64,000 bases of DNA from Adiantum capillus-veneris (Eukaryota > Streptophyta > Polypodiopsida > Polypodiales > Pteridaceae): the NCBI GenBank assembly GCA_014529385.2, contig CM043964.1, positions 102,194,087-102,258,086 of the forward strand, written 5' to 3'. The translations under genes and the position numbers were made by a program. How positions within the stretch are numbered: position 1 is the first letter of the stretch; the number at the start of each line of letters is the position of its first letter. The notes below the pieces were generated by a model. The model was not told where the DNA came from and searched no databases. It worked only from the letters and a program-made list of their open reading frames with translations. Positions 41,605 through 53,628 of the stretch are shown here, piece after piece.

Positions 41605-42640
41605 CAGGTCATCATCAACTCCCTTGGGTGCTTTCCCATGAGTCAATCTAAACAAATGGTCAGCCCTTTGATATGTGGTTTCTTTGTTGACTACTACTAT
41701 AAAATCAAACTCAAGCAATATAGTAAACCATCAAACAATACGTTCTGTATTGCAAGGTGTATTCAACAAATCTAATAGTGCTTGATGATCCACAACAAAC
41801 ATAAACTTGTTAGCGAGAAGGTAGTGTTTGAACTTTTTTACAACAAAGCCCATTCCTAGCCCTTCTCTCGCCCTGGTCACGTAATTCTTTTTTGTACTAT
41901 TAAGCTATCTGCTTGAGTAATATGTGGGAAAATCCATGTGGTTCTCTCTAAGTTGTGCTAAAAAAAAGTATTATATAGTTTATGTTGATGCATCAACATG
42001 GACATGGAAGATCTTTGTCTAGTCATGAGCTTTCAAAATTGGAGAAAAAACTAATCTCTGTTTCAATTGCTAGAATGATTCTTCACATTTGTTGGTGCAC
42101 TCAAATTTTGTGATAAGAGCATGGAGAGGTTTGGCAATGATTGCATACATATAGATGAATCTTCTACAGTAAGCACAATGGCCCATGAAGGCTTGTACCT
42201 CCCTAACTTTTGTCGATCTTGGTACAAAAACAATCACTTGGACCTTTTCCAGATCAATGAAAATTCCATTCTTGGACACAATGTACCCTATAATTTTTTC
42301 TTATCTTACCATGAAGACACATAAATCTCTGGATTCAAGCAGATACAATAGGTTGTCACTTCTCAAAGATATTCTTCAAATGCTCAATGTATTTGTTTCT
42401 TAGGAGAGAATGCACTCATAAGTCGTCCATCTAGATCTCTATGAATTTTCTTAGATACTCTTTGAGTGCATGGCTCATCAACCTTTGGAATGTGGCAGGT
42501 GCATTAGTCAAGCCAAATGGAATCACTCTATAAGAAAATACGCCCCATTCTTTGGCAAAGGTTGTCTTATGTTGATCCTTAGGCTTTATAGCAAGGTGTT
42601 GACCGGCTGCCAAGCCTCACCAAATTGATGCTAGCAAAGC
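41605..42640 (-). pseudogene. Gypsy C reverse transcriptase and RNase H fragment
   Basis: Minus-strand Ty3/gypsy pol scrap. RT palm at 42431-42613: IKPKDQHKTTFAKEWGVF, VIPFGLTNAPATFQRLM. The catalytic MDDL at 42422-42430 is flanked by stop codons on both sides. The thumb/connection at 42070-42279 has VSKNGIFIDLEKV, REVQAFMGHCAYCRRFI and IAKPLHAL. RNase H about 41605-41835 reads FKHYLLANKF, VVDHQALLDLLN and RADHLFRL. Integrase and gag are not seen. Multiple stops and frameshifts make it a relic, and its orientation is opposite to gypsy A and B. Confidence 0.87.
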
Positions 42641-42679
42641 GTGAACCACAGACATAAAATACCAATCTGTGGGACATAG

Positions 42680-44589
42680 TGTTAAGTATGGATCGTGATT
42701 ACCCCTTGTAATTTTTGTATTAAGGCCCCCTTATGCGTGAAGAAAAATCACTCACTAAAAACCAAAATTTTCATGGCAAGTCTCTATCAAAGACTACTTG
42801 GAAATAAAACAAACAAAAGAAATAGGGGATGAGTACATGGAGCTTGAGGATGGTTAATACTCAAGGAGTGAAAATGGTGACAATGTACAACAACATCAAC
42901 CAAATGACGAGCCTCAACCTATTCCCCAAAGATCTACAAGAGCAAGTAGACCTCCAGAAAGGTTTATTCCTTTCCTAAACCATCTCTTGATCTCAAATTT
43001 TGGAGAGCCAGAATCATACAAGGAAGCTATGCAACACAAATACAAAGAAGAGTGGATAAAGAGCATGCAAGTGGAGATGGACTCATTACATCACAGCCAA
43101 ACATGGGAGCTGGTTGAGTTGCCTAAAGGTAAGCGAGCACTTTAGAACAAATGGGTGTACAAGATGAAGGACAAAGAAGGTGGGAAGAAAAGGTACAAGT
43201 CTGTAAAAGGGTTTTCTCAAAAGAAAGGTATTGACTTCAATGAAATATTTTCTCCTGTTGTAAAAATGAACTCAATTAGGCTTGTCTTAAGCCTTATGGC
43301 TTCTCATGATTTAAATCTTAAGCAAATGGATGTAAATACCGCATTCCCTTAGAGCAGGAAATTTACATGCTTCAACCAAAGGGATATGATGTAAAAGGTA
43401 ATAAGAAAATGGTTTGCAGATTAAAGAAGAGCTTGTATGGTTTAAAGCAAGCATCAAGACAATGGTACTTAAATTTTGATCAATGGATGTTGGATCATGG
43501 ATTCAAAAGATGTAACTCAGATCATTGCATCTACACAAAGAATTTGGGAGATGGGAAGTTCATCATCCTATTGTTGTATGTTGATGACATGTCGATTCCA
43601 AGTGCTAGCGTGCAGGACATCAAAGACCTAAAAGAGGAGCTATCTAAATCTTTCTCAATGAAATATTTAGGTGCTGCAAAGAGGATACTTGGTATGGAGA
43701 TATCAAGGGATAGGACGAAGAAGACAATGAATCTATCTCAAGAGGATTACATCGTACTAGAAAGGTTTGCAATGCAAAATGCAAAAATGGTTTCTATACC
43801 TTTGGCTAGTCACTTTAAACTAACCAAGTTTATGTGTCCAAAGACACAAGAGGAGATAGCCTATATGTCTAAAGTTCCATAAGTTGCAGCAGTAGATTCT
43901 CTTATGTATGTCATGGTCTGGACAAGGCCAGACATTGCACATGTAGTGGGAGTTGTAAGCATGTTCATGGACAACCCAGGTAAACAGCATTGGCAAGGTT
44001 GTGAAGTGGATACTTAGGTATCTGAAAGGGACAACAACAAATGCTTTGTATTTTGGAGGAACTGATATTTTTCTAGAAGGGTATGATGATGTAGATATGG
44101 CAGGTGACAAAGATACTCCAAGGAGCTCTATTGGCTGTGTCTTCATGGTTGGAGGCATAACATTAAGCTGGGCTTAAATTTTGCAGAAAGTGGTCTCACT
44201 TTCTACCATGGAAGAAGAGTATGTAGCAATGACGGAGGCAAGCAAACAAATAATGTGGCTTCACAAATTCTTAGAAGAGCTTGGATTCAAACAAGTCAAT
44301 GTGTCTTGTACAGTGATAGCCAAAGCGCTATCTTGAAAATAATTCAACCTTTCATTCAAGGACAAAGTACATTGAGGTGAGATATCACTTCATACACACT
44401 CTTTTGGAAGAGGGACAACTAAAGCTAGGAAAGGTGCATACAAGTGAAAATCTTGCAGACATGTTTACAAAGGTGGTCAACAAGGAGAAGTTGAGCTTTT
44501 TCTCATCTTCAATTGGCATTCAAGGATAACAAGTCAGGATCGAAAGCAGTTACAGGTTTGGTGTGGAGATCAATCTCCAAATTGGAGAT
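42680..44589 (+). mobile_element. Copia C: LTR stub plus RT/RNase H half of a copia element
   Basis: A ~97-bp truncated LTR (42680-42776, TGTTAAGTATGG onward) is followed directly by RT sequence with no gag, protease or integrase. It runs through RNase H to the full-length LTR at 44590. The stub aligns with the start of that LTR, sharing CCCTTGTAA and GCGTGAAGAAAAATCACTC. Confidence 0.88.
43020..44520 (+). pseudogene. Copia C reverse transcriptase and RNase H
   Basis: RT begins at EEWIKSMQVEMDSL (about 43050) and continues through KWVYKMKDKEGG, GIDFNEIFSPVVKM and QMDVNTAF. A small frame-shifting deletion near 43347 precedes the 43367-43882 frame with LKKSLYGLKQASRQWY and an intact YVDD at 43577-43588. 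The connection domain (WTRPDIAHVVGVVSMFM) and RNase H (CVFMVGGITLSWA, LSTMEEEYVAMTEASK) follow with stops and shifts. The second residue of the TEAEY motif is changed to MEEEY. Integrase and everything upstream have been deleted. Confidence 0.9.
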
Positions 44590-45289
44590 TGTTAAGTATG
44601 GAGCCTGATTTATCCCTTGTAAATTTTTGTATTAAAAACGCACATTTGTAAGGCCCCGAGGAGAAGCCATCTTGCGTGAAGAAAAATCACTCGCCTCGAA
44701 AACCAAAATCTTCACCAAAATATTTTCTTTTTGCCAAAATATTACGGTTGAAAAGTGGTCGGAAAATGGCCAATCATTTGGCCGATTGGCTAGTGGGCGG
44801 TATTCAATGGCCGGTGCCGATGGTGGAATTCAATGGTTGGTGGCCAATTTCAAAGGTGAACTTGTATTCTCAAGGGCGGCCACACATGAGCGCAATTGGA
44901 GAGTCCTATTTGGACTTTCTACACAAGGGTGGCTACACATGGCTGCCTCTCATGAGGGCATCCCTTTTGGCCTAGAAAAGGAGGCCTCTTTGACACACAA
45001 AAATGAATTGTGAAGCATTGTGGTGAGTTGTGAAGTTGATGTGAGGAGGTGAGAGTGAAGCAAGGTGAGAGCTCCAAAAGGGTATAATCCCTTTGTAATC
45101 TACTTCTTGTTTTGAAGTATTAAAGCCATTGAGTGGTTGCTTTCCTGTGGACATAGGGTGAACCACGTAAATCATGTGCTCTCTCTCTCTCTTTCTCTCT
45201 ATACTCTATAATTTCTCATGTGTGAAAATTATCGCTCTTCATTAAGTAAACTACTCAATTATCTACTTAGCTAGTCCTATTTCCTAACA
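44590..45289 (+). repeat. Shared 700-bp copia LTR between copia C and copia D
   Basis: Begins TGTTAAGTATGG right after the purine-rich TTGGAGAT (44582-44589), the end of copia C. Ends CCTAACA two bases before a PBS, the start of copia D. It therefore serves as the 3' LTR of one element and the 5' LTR of the next. Confidence 0.87.
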
Positions 45290-45291
45290 AT

Positions 45292-45303
45292 TGGTATGAG
45301 AGC
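45292..45303 (+). other. Copia D primer-binding site
   Basis: TGGTATGAGAGC, one mismatch from the Met-tRNA PBS consensus, two bases after the LTR end. Confidence 0.88.
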
Positions 45304-45362
45304 AAGGTTTTCTTGTAGCTAAAGTATCATAAGGAAAGGATTCCTTGAATTGAGTGGGAGTA

Positions 45363-45921
45363 ATGGCAGAGGAAGGGAAGTTCAAGATCGAGAAGTTCAA
45401 TGGCAAGAACTACCAAACACTAGAAGATGCAGATTCATGACTATATTTACCAAAAGGACCTTTATTTGCCACTAGGTAGTCTTGCAAAGAAGCCCACAAC
45501 AATGGCAAATGAAGCATGGATTATCCTTGACCAAAAGGCATTAATTTGTCTAAGCTTGGTGTCAACGGTGGCCTTCAACATTTTGGAGATGAAGATCATG
45601 GAGGACTTGATGAAGTCACTTGATGGCCTCTACGAGAAACCATCAGCATCCAATAAGTTATTTCTCATGAAGCGCTTGTTCAATCTAAAGATGGCCGAGA
45701 ATGGTTCAGCTGCAGAACACCTAAATGAATTTAACACCAATATAAATCAACTTCGATGGATGAAAATTAATTTCAATGATGAAGTGCGAGCTCTCCTTAT
45801 ACTATTGTCTCTATCAAATAGTTGGGACAACCTTGTGATGGTTGTAAGTAACTCTATCTTTGACACAAATACTCTTAAGTTTGATGATGTTGTGGGTGTT
45901 CTCCTAAGCGAGGAAATTTGA
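45363..45921 (+). pseudogene. Copia D gag
   Basis: Starts at MAEEGKFKIEKFNGKNY (45363), 60 bp after the PBS. After NYQT a one-base shift and a stop precede the frame 45427-45921, which holds the UBN2-type capsid: KMQIHDYIYQKDLYLPLG, LDGLYEKPSASNKLFLMKRL, HLNEFNTNINQL, LLSLSNSWDNLV. The expected CCHC knuckle, protease, integrase and RT do not follow; the sequence becomes unrecognisable after about 46030. This is the 5' half of a copia of the same LTR family as copia C. Confidence 0.88.
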
Positions 45922-46758
45922 AGGAGAAGCACATGAGAATCATCAAGTACTGTACTATTAGTGGAAACAAGAGGAAGGCCTAAGGAGAGGTTGCATTTAT
46001 CAAGTCCTCTCTCTCAAAGGGGAAAGGAGGACACTTGTCCCAAGGCTAGCATGCTTGCTTGATATGCACTTTGCATATGATTGTCCAGGCTTGAAGGGGT
46101 CCAATGAGCTACCATCTTGAGCTAGAAGAGGGGGTCGACCGAAGCAAGGAGGGGCTAGCTTGGGGGGTATACTCCCCCCCACACAGACACACACACTCTC
46201 TCATTGTGTGAAGTGCAAAGTGCAAGATCTCCTTCTCCAGTCCTGTTGTGAAGTTGAGAGCCTACACCAAAACTCTTGGCTATGGATGAAAATCCAACCA
46301 AGAGCATATTTTATAAAAGCTATGTCTTGGACAACATGCCTTTTATATGTAGCTGTGACAAGACACTCTGGTCACAAATTAAATTTCTTTTCTATTTGCC
46401 ATAGTTTTCTCGATTACTTGGGATAGATCTTTATCTATCATGAGAGAGACACAGAGAGAGAGAGAGAGAGCGCTATGTCTAATCTATTTTGTATATGCAG
46501 GTTTCTATATTCTTGGGTAGTTGTAGATTCTCAAACTCCATCAGTACGAGTGATCATGGAAGCAGTAGTGCTCGCCCCATCAAGGCGTACATGAGAGGGA
46601 GGAGAGGGAAGGAGCATACCTGGAGTGGAAGCAATGACAATTAAACACAATTCAAATTTCTCAAGTATAGCGTATAGACAGGAATCGACAAAAAGCCATG
46701 TGAATACAATATATATTATAAAACGGAGCAAAATTGTTCAAATACAATGTTTATGGCT

Positions 46759-47720
46759 TTAAGAGGTCTCTCTCTCATCCTCGCATAGCTCAACATAACT
46801 CCCTATGTCTATATAGAGCTCTTCGTTTAGGCAGATGTCCTCCATTTCATTTTGTAGATCCTCTGCATGCACCCCATAGAGAGTAGTAGCTTTATGCTTG
46901 TCTAGCACCACCTTAGCGGTCTCTGACTGAGCATCTTCTTTGATCTCCTCCATTGATGCCACTGTGATTGGCACATGGTAGCCCTCATACATCTGTGCAC
47001 TACGAGGGGCTACCTCTATGAGGTACCACTAGTTTGACGCAAACTTTGTAGGCTGAAATATCACCTGCCAGAGCCACATAGCTTACATGTGAGCTTCTAA
47101 GCACATAACTTCTAAAATTGGAAGTTAAATATTTACAAACTTACTTGTTCACAATGCTCGAGTAGTACGAAAGTGTCTCTTAGGTCGGTCCATTTTTTAG
47201 TTGAATCCACCTCAAGGAAACCAGACTCTCCTCTGTGCACAGTAGCGTTGTGACCCTCCATGTGTATCTTGATTGCACATCGAACAAGTCGACAAAAAAT
47301 ACTCTATAATCGATCCTCAAAATCTCTTGTAGAGTGCTGAAGTAAGTAAGTTCCACCACAGCAGGATCTACATCAGAGGACCGTCGTCGACTAGACTGTT
47401 CAAATTTTGCCATGATTCCACAATCTTGTGTAAAACGCTTTTTGTCAATCCGTTCCACCCTAAAATGTTGAACTTTACACCATGCTATTGTGTATGACTT
47501 ATACTACAACCAACAAAGATTATGAGTGGCCGTTCAAACATTTAGAAAGTTGTTAGTCGTACATTGCAAACTTACCTTGGTCACGCAACCCCCAGAGTAC
47601 TCCCACTCCTCCTCAGTCACTTCTTCACCGCGCTGTTGTGCACTTTTCAATTGATTGTGCAACCATCTTAAGCTCATGAATGTTGGTAGGCTCTCGAGAC
47701 CCGCCGGATAATGCATCAGT
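46759..47720 (-). pseudogene. CACTA transposase C-terminal part (DUF4216-like), two introns
   Basis: The minus-strand frame 47180-47458 reads FSTLQEILRIDYRVFFVDLFDV and SLVSLRWIQL, the DUF4216-type signature found C-terminal to TNP2 transposases. It is extended by two introns with canonical borders: 47504-47575 (AAG/GTAAG ... GTTGTAG) and 47065-47144 (CAA/GTAAGT ... GGCAG). Splicing the second joins DTFVLLEHCEQ to VIFQPTKFASN and on to VAPRSAQMYEGYHVPI, which is how this family continues. A stop after ASN and an Asp/Glu-rich tail ending at 46759 follow. The gene is decayed but its splice sites survive. Confidence 0.75.
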
Positions 47721-47920
47721 GATCGTCTTCCCCGTCTCCACTTGATTTGTGCCCTTTGTCACTCTTGCTTTTCATCCTCGTATTATGAAATCCACTTTTA
47801 CATCACTGGATTGTGAAGCATGCAAAATTGGTTGATTTTATCCTCTAGATCTTTCGTCATCTTCTTCTCAACACCGAGATTGCACATGACAATCCCAGAT
47901 ATGCGCTCATCATCTATGGT

Positions 47921-48328
47921 TCACCATAGCATGTCTCGAGCTTTATCAAATCTGTCTAGCCACTCTCCAATGTAAACTAGGGACTCTGATACCAACCAAC
48001 CTTCTATCATGCTACCCTCCAGACATGCCTTCTGACGCACATATCCATTGAGAGTTTTCATAAGGCGTTCTAAACAGAACATCCATTTGGAATGTACTGT
48101 GCCAGCTATTTCCACCTCATGAACTATGTAAACAAGAAGATGCACTTGAATGGTTAGCATGGTAGTAGGAAAGTGTTTCTCAAACATGCACACAACCTCT
48201 GCAGCGTTTAGTTTGGCAAATGGTATGGAGTCTACATTGATCTCCTTTTGTAAGATGCATTGCACCAACTTCGCAAGTTTGTATATTGTGTTACAGACGT
48301 GAGGAGACAAACATCCCTCAATGGCCAC
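47921..48328 (-). pseudogene. CACTA transposase DUF4218-like region
   Basis: 135 codons with the pattern AAEVVCMFEKHFPTTMLTIQVHLLVYIVHEVEIAGTVHSKWMF, then MKTLNGYVRQKACLEGSMIEGWLV and a final ARDMLW. It matches the DUF4218 domain that normally follows the TNP2 domain in plant CACTA transposases. The role of the domain is not established. Frame intact across the segment. Confidence 0.88.
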
Positions 48329-48632
48329 CGATAAAATGAACTACAAAACACGTCTAGCAATGATATTAAAGTCCACACACGAATTTGTTACACAATTCCC
48401 ACTATGATATATTCCACTTCAAACATATCTGACAGATTTTATGTCAGTCTTGTGACTTCAAACCGGTAAGCTTCCCTTCTTTAGTGAAACACGTTTGAAG
48501 CAAGTGCATTATGCCAGTGGGCGTCCGCACAGATCGAATGGTCTCTTTTACTTTGCATTGTTGGGCTCTTGTCAAAATCCATGGCACTTTAGGGAGTTTT
48601 ATTGATCCATCGGGTGCTGTCTACGGCCAATA

Positions 48633-49750
48633 TTACTCCATACAATTCACATTTCTAAGGTCAACCCTGGCTCCCAAATTATCTTTCTTGCCGGTCAGAT
48701 GGTCCCATAGCAGATTACCCACATTCTTCAATATGTGCATTGGATTGAGCAAGTGATTTTTCACGAGTCTGGGCCAATATGGTAGCTCGTACCATAGAGA
48801 GAGTCTCTTCATCCCTGGGGGCAAACCGTCATCACACATCTCCTTCTTCTCTAACCATGCTTGTGCAGACATCCTCGATGGCTCTCTTCCCAAAAAGTCG
48901 TCGTGTAACTCATGATTCTCTGGAAGATACGCTTTATGACCTTCATAGATTTTCTTCTTCAGTGAGGGCGCCCGACGTGCATTAAGTCTAGGTCCACATG
49001 TAACACATGCTCTGTATCCGCTTGTTTGAAGCCCTGCATGTATACACATGACAATAGATAAGCTTGAGAAAAACCAAGATTTATAATGTTTGAGTTTGAG
49101 TGTAAATCACTTGCATATTCTGTTAGTCCGGGATAGTCATGCATGGTCCACATTAGAATACCTCTGATCAAAGCATTCTGTCGACCTATGTTGTCGGCTC
49201 ATATCCACCACTTCTATGCCAATCCATAATTCTGTAGATCTTCCAATAGTGGATGAAGATACACATCCATATTCTTCACTTTCTACCGCCCCGCAACAAT
49301 CAAGCTTAGGAACATTTGTCCCTTCTTGGTAGTCAACCACGGGGGAATGTTGTAGTTGACGATGACAATGGGCCATACACTGTAAGATATTGATCTCTGA
49401 CCAAATGGATTTACGCCATCCATAGCAAGGTCTATGCGTAAATTTTGAGCTTCCTTGACAAAATCCGGCCATGTATCTTCTATATGTTTCTAGGCTGCAC
49501 AATCTGCAGGAATTTGTAGCACACCATCCGAAGATCTATTCTCCTCGTGCCATGATGCTAGGGCGGAAATGGACTTACATTCAAAGAAATGCTTGATGCA
49601 AGGAAGCAGAGGAAAATGTTGCAAAACCTTTTGTGGAATTTTTTGTCCGTGGAGATCTACTCGATATCTTTTGGAATCACATTCAGACACTTCTCCATGT
49701 CTATGTATTCCCCTCTGAAAAGAATGCAGTCGTTAGGACAAGCGTGAATC
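48633..49750 (-). pseudogene. CACTA TNP2-type transposase core
   Basis: Three overlapping pieces. 49490-49750: a zinc-ribbon-like start (HACPNDCILFRGEYIDMEKC, then ECDSKRYRV after a one-base deletion) and VLQHFPLLPCIKHFFECKSISALASWH. About 49330-49490: MDGVNPFGQRSISYSVWP and VIVNYNIPPWL, the most conserved TNP2 block. 48633-49171: GILMWTMHDYPGLTEY, CVTCGPRLNARRAPSL, GHKAYLPENHELHDDFLG and LPYWPRLVKNHLLNPMHILKNV. TNP2 transposases bind subterminal repeats and excise CACTA elements. Stops and frameshifts separate the pieces, so it is non-functional. Confidence 0.9.
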
Positions 49751-50424
49751 GAATTCTAATCCATCCCCAAGTTTTGCAAGATCTTTCTTGCTTCCTCTTT
49801 GGAATCTGGCATCACATTATCAGCTGGCAGTATGTGCTCTTTGAGCAATATACACAGCAAAAAAAATTCGGTACACTTTCATAAGTAATCTATCAGATCA
49901 TTATACATCTAGAGTTTTTTATTGAAGTAAACACATTGTAATAGATCACATGAAAAGCATTGTGATGCTAGTGTCACGCCATCCAAACTTTGCCTGCATG
50001 TTAAGAAGAACCAGGAGCGCCTTCAATCTAGACACATGTGCTCCATCATACAATGGCGTATCAGCTTCACTTTTCATGTCATCATAGATAAGACTTTATG
50101 AATCCATGATTGTCTCGATCATTTCATCGATCTCGAGCTCAAACATTGCCTCATTGGGAATGTGGTCTTCATGATCATCCTCCGAGCTGTCAGAGGCTAC
50201 ATCTTGTGGCCTCACGTATGCTGCTTGACCAAAGCGCCTGCGAACACGTCTATTGGGTTGCAAGATTGATGCATGTTGGCCAGCGTGTCAGAGTCGCACG
50301 CGTTATAATTGGCAAGAACTTGATCTATAATAGATGGATCAAACTCGCCAAATTTGTGAACGTGCTACAAAGAAACGTGTCTTATTCGTCGCACAGCATG
50401 CTTGCATTGATTAGAAGGACATAA
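49751..50424 (-). pseudogene. CACTA transposase N-terminal region, poorly preserved
   Basis: On the minus strand, fragments such as HKFGEFDPSIIDQVLANYNACD (about 50270-50360) and VLLNMQAKFGW (about 49980-50015) resemble the N-terminal part that precedes the zinc-ribbon in TNP2 proteins. Many stops lie between them. No initiator could be chosen. Confidence 0.4.
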
Positions 50425-50547
50425 GATCCTTATTGAGAGATAGGTGTTTTGGTTGGACGGCCCCACATCCTCATCACTACTCATATTGAATGTAAAAACC
50501 TTATAGCTTGGACATAAATTTAATCTTCTATTGGCATCCTATGTCTT

Positions 50548-50551
<4 letters not shown>

Positions 50552-50620
<69 letters not shown>
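50552..50620. repeat. (TC)n microsatellite
   Basis: About 35 TC units without interruption, just beyond the 5' end of the CACTA transposase region. Confidence 0.95.
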
Positions 50621-50624
<4 letters not shown>

Positions 50625-50912
50625 TTCACACTATAAACTACCTCACATTCTCTAGTCATGCCGATCCCCGCACACCTCGGTCTAGAGGTGCACAGAGATC
50701 AGAACCACCAGGTTATAATCTCGTCTTTATTAGTCAATGCCTATATTTATGGGTACGATAAATCTACACACCCACATCTACATGACATTGCATGTAGTGG
50801 ACAAAACCCCTTTGCCTCTTCTCTAGCTGTAGCAATTCACATCATCTTAACATCTCTTCATAGCAGATCCTTGTTCGAGGGATTACTTAGCACTAGTTTG
50901 GTACCAAAACAG

Positions 50913-52190
50913 GACACGTAAGTGTCCGTTTTTTACAAATTTAAATTAAATGCTACTTGCATTAGACAATTTATTTAAGAAAACCCTCTTGATATTCTTA
51001 AATATGTTAGCTAGAGGGTCTTTTAAAAATATAACCTTGCATTTTAGAATCTACCATGATCAAGAACTATACTCATCAAGTTGACCCTCGTAAGACTACG
51101 ATTGATGGTTTTAAGAAATCGACTTTATAAGCTCAAGAAAAAATGAAGCGACCTTGTAGAAAATTTTAGGTGTTTTTTCCACAATTTTGCTATAGATAAT
51201 TGAAAGTTTCATGTGCAAAAAATTTGACTTGGGAGTATATAAAATAATTGAAAGTTTTATGTGTTTGATATAGCCATTTCAAGCATACAGTTGTATACAA
51301 AGAAAAAATATGTTTTTGATGTATTTGTAAGTTTTAGAAAGTGATGCATTGCTTACCCTTTCCATCTAGGACTCAAGGTGACAAATAGAAGGGCTTTGGT
51401 ATGCAACAATTATTGGATTATTTTAAATATTCAAAACAGTATAAGAGAGAACTTTAAAATTTTCATTCTTGAGACATAAGCATTCAGAACCTCAAATAAT
51501 GTCAAACTTTCTATGTAGATCAACTAAATGTATCAAAGTACATGGTACATACACAACTAGGGTGCCCAAAACCTTGGTTTTAATGTTATTATATCTCAAT
51601 ATTTTCAAGAGTTTTTCCACGATAAAAAATTCAAGATAGAGTTCAAGCAACGAGATTTAATTGAGTTAGGGAGCCCAAAAAATACTTAGTTTCTTGGTTT
51701 CAACATATAAAGTCATTTGTACTGTCAAATTTCACTAGAATAGCCCCAATTCCATGAGCGGAGCTTTGTAAGACCAAAATTATGCTCTAATTCAGCACGT
51801 GCTCAAGTATGAAATTATGTCTATAACTTGTGTGTGACTTGGAAACTTGTCCTTAAAGTGCATTCCATTGTTTTGTAACACTAAGTGCTAACACTTGGCT
51901 TTTATAAACATAAAAAGGGCCATCTCTACAAAAAGATATAAGAATTTTATGATTTTTTTGGCAAAACATCTTGAAATTTTACTAAAATTTATGACTTAGA
52001 ACTTACCAGAATTCTATCTATACGGATTGTATTTTGACATGGAGAAACATCAAGTGTTTTCTTTCCCTCATGCCCAATCTATGGTAGAAGAAAGGTGTAA
52101 AAAACTTCTTTCTAGCTTGACAAATAAATTGCCAAAACTTGGAAGGAAAACATGACACTTAAGTGTCTCAGGACACTTAAGTGTCAAATT
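50913..52190. repeat. Non-coding block bounded by GACACTTAAGTGTC palindromes
   Basis: Left edge: GGACACGTAAGTGTCC (50921-50936), itself palindromic except for the centre. Right edge: GACACTTAAGTGTC twice with a 4-bp spacer (52156-52169 and 52174-52187). AAAACAGGACAC on the left matches AAAACATGACAC on the right. The interior is AT-rich with no ORF. It could be a small non-autonomous DNA transposon nested in the CACTA element; no target-site duplication was confirmed. Confidence 0.4.
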
Positions 52191-52494
52191 ACATTACATG
52201 TTGGCCTCCAATCTGAGTATCATGCCGTTGAAAGCTTTCCAAATTAAGGTCGCATCCGTAGAGAGGAAGAGAGGGATCACCGTTCGCCTAACTCTAATTT
52301 TTTTTTTTGTAATCTTGAAGATAGACTTTAATATAAAAACTAAATCCAAAATCTAATCTAATTGAACATATGGTGATTCTGAGCTAATTGAACATGGTTA
52401 GTGGGTGAGTTAATAGGTGTCAGATTCTGATGGGAATATACATATTGTTGTGTATCTAGTGTTTGCTCTTGGGGCAAAGCCTTCATTGACATGC

Positions 52495-53075
52495 CCTAAA
52501 ATCTAACCTAAATCTAATCTTAAATCTAACATAAATCTAGATCTAATCTAATCTTAAACTCAACATAAACCTAAATCTAATCTAATCTTAAATCTAACCT
52601 AAACCTAAATGTAATCTAACTTAAATATAAATCTAATCTAATCTTAAATCTAACCTAGCTAATTTTAAATCTTGTCTTAATCTTAAATCTAACATAAATC
52701 TAAATCTAATCTAATCTTAAACTCAACATAAACCTAAATCTAATATAATCTTAAATCTTAAACCTAAATGTAATCTAGCTTAAATCTAACCTAGCTAATC
52801 TTAAATCTTGCCCTAATTTTTAATCTAACGTAAATCCAAATCTAACCTAATCTTAAACTCAACATAAACCTAAATCTAACCTAAACCTAAATGTAATCTA
52901 ACCAATCTTAAATCTAGTTTAGATCTTAACCTAATCTTAAGTTTAACTTAATTTTAAATTTAGCATAAATTTTAAATATAAGTTAGATGTAATCTAACTT
53001 AATTTTAGATTTTAATCTAACCTAATCTTAAATGTAAATTTAAATCTAACCTAACCCTAAATCTTAATATATCAT
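52495..53075. repeat. Degenerate CTAAATCTAA-type minisatellite
   Basis: About 580 bp built almost wholly of TAAATCTAACC, TAATCTTAAATC and AACCTAAATG words with variable phase. It resembles a decayed short-unit satellite rather than unique sequence. It is not the plant telomere repeat TTTAGGG/CCCTAAA, though words such as AACCTAAACC are close. Confidence 0.85.
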
Positions 53076-53099
53076 TTCATTTCATATTTTCTATACTTT

Positions 53100-53102
<3 letters not shown>

Positions 53103-53140
<38 letters not shown>

Positions 53141-53324
53141 TTTTCTCCCCTTACCTCTCTCTTTTCGTCTTCTCTCCCGCTCTCTCTCTTTGGTTTTTTT
53201 TTTCTCTCTCTCTCTCCCTCTTTGTTTTCTCCTCTCTCTCTCTCTCATTGTGTGTGTGTATGCATTCTTTGTTTATGCATGTGTGTGTGTGTGTGTGTGT
53301 GTATGTTTTGTTTATGCATGTGTG

Positions 53325-53376
<52 letters not shown>

Positions 53377-53382
53377 GACACC

Positions 53383-53443
<61 letters not shown>

Positions 53444-53552
53444 GGGAAGGGAACATGAGAGAGAGGAGAGGGAAGAAGCATACCTAGCTCTCCTTCCTCT
53501 CCTTGTGTGTGTGTGTGTGTGTGTGTTGGGGGGGGGGGGGGGGGGGGGGGAG
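53103..53552. repeat. Dense microsatellite block: (CT)n, (GT)n, (GA)n and G tract
   Basis: (CT)n at 53103-53138 and 53328-53373, (GT)n at 53279-53303, 53382-53403 and 53504-53526, (GA)n at 53402-53440, and a pure G run at about 53528-53550. Just inside the CACTA right end. Overlapping ORFs are artefacts of these repeats. Confidence 0.93.
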
Positions 53553-53628
53553 ACAAAGAGAGAGGGAGAGAGTGCGGGTTTACCTGTTTTGCTAGAGCAT
53601 CGAAACTCAGATCTGAGATCTGAATTTT

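Noticed and set aside
46984-47000. GCACTACGAGG as the left CACTA terminus
   Set aside because: It lies inside sequence that, after splicing, reads as the C-terminal transposase, and it does not match the right terminus beyond CACTAC.
52495-53075. Interstitial telomere repeat
   Set aside because: The words are CTAAAT/TAATCT mixtures, not an array of CCCTAAA; only occasional AACCTAAA words resemble it.
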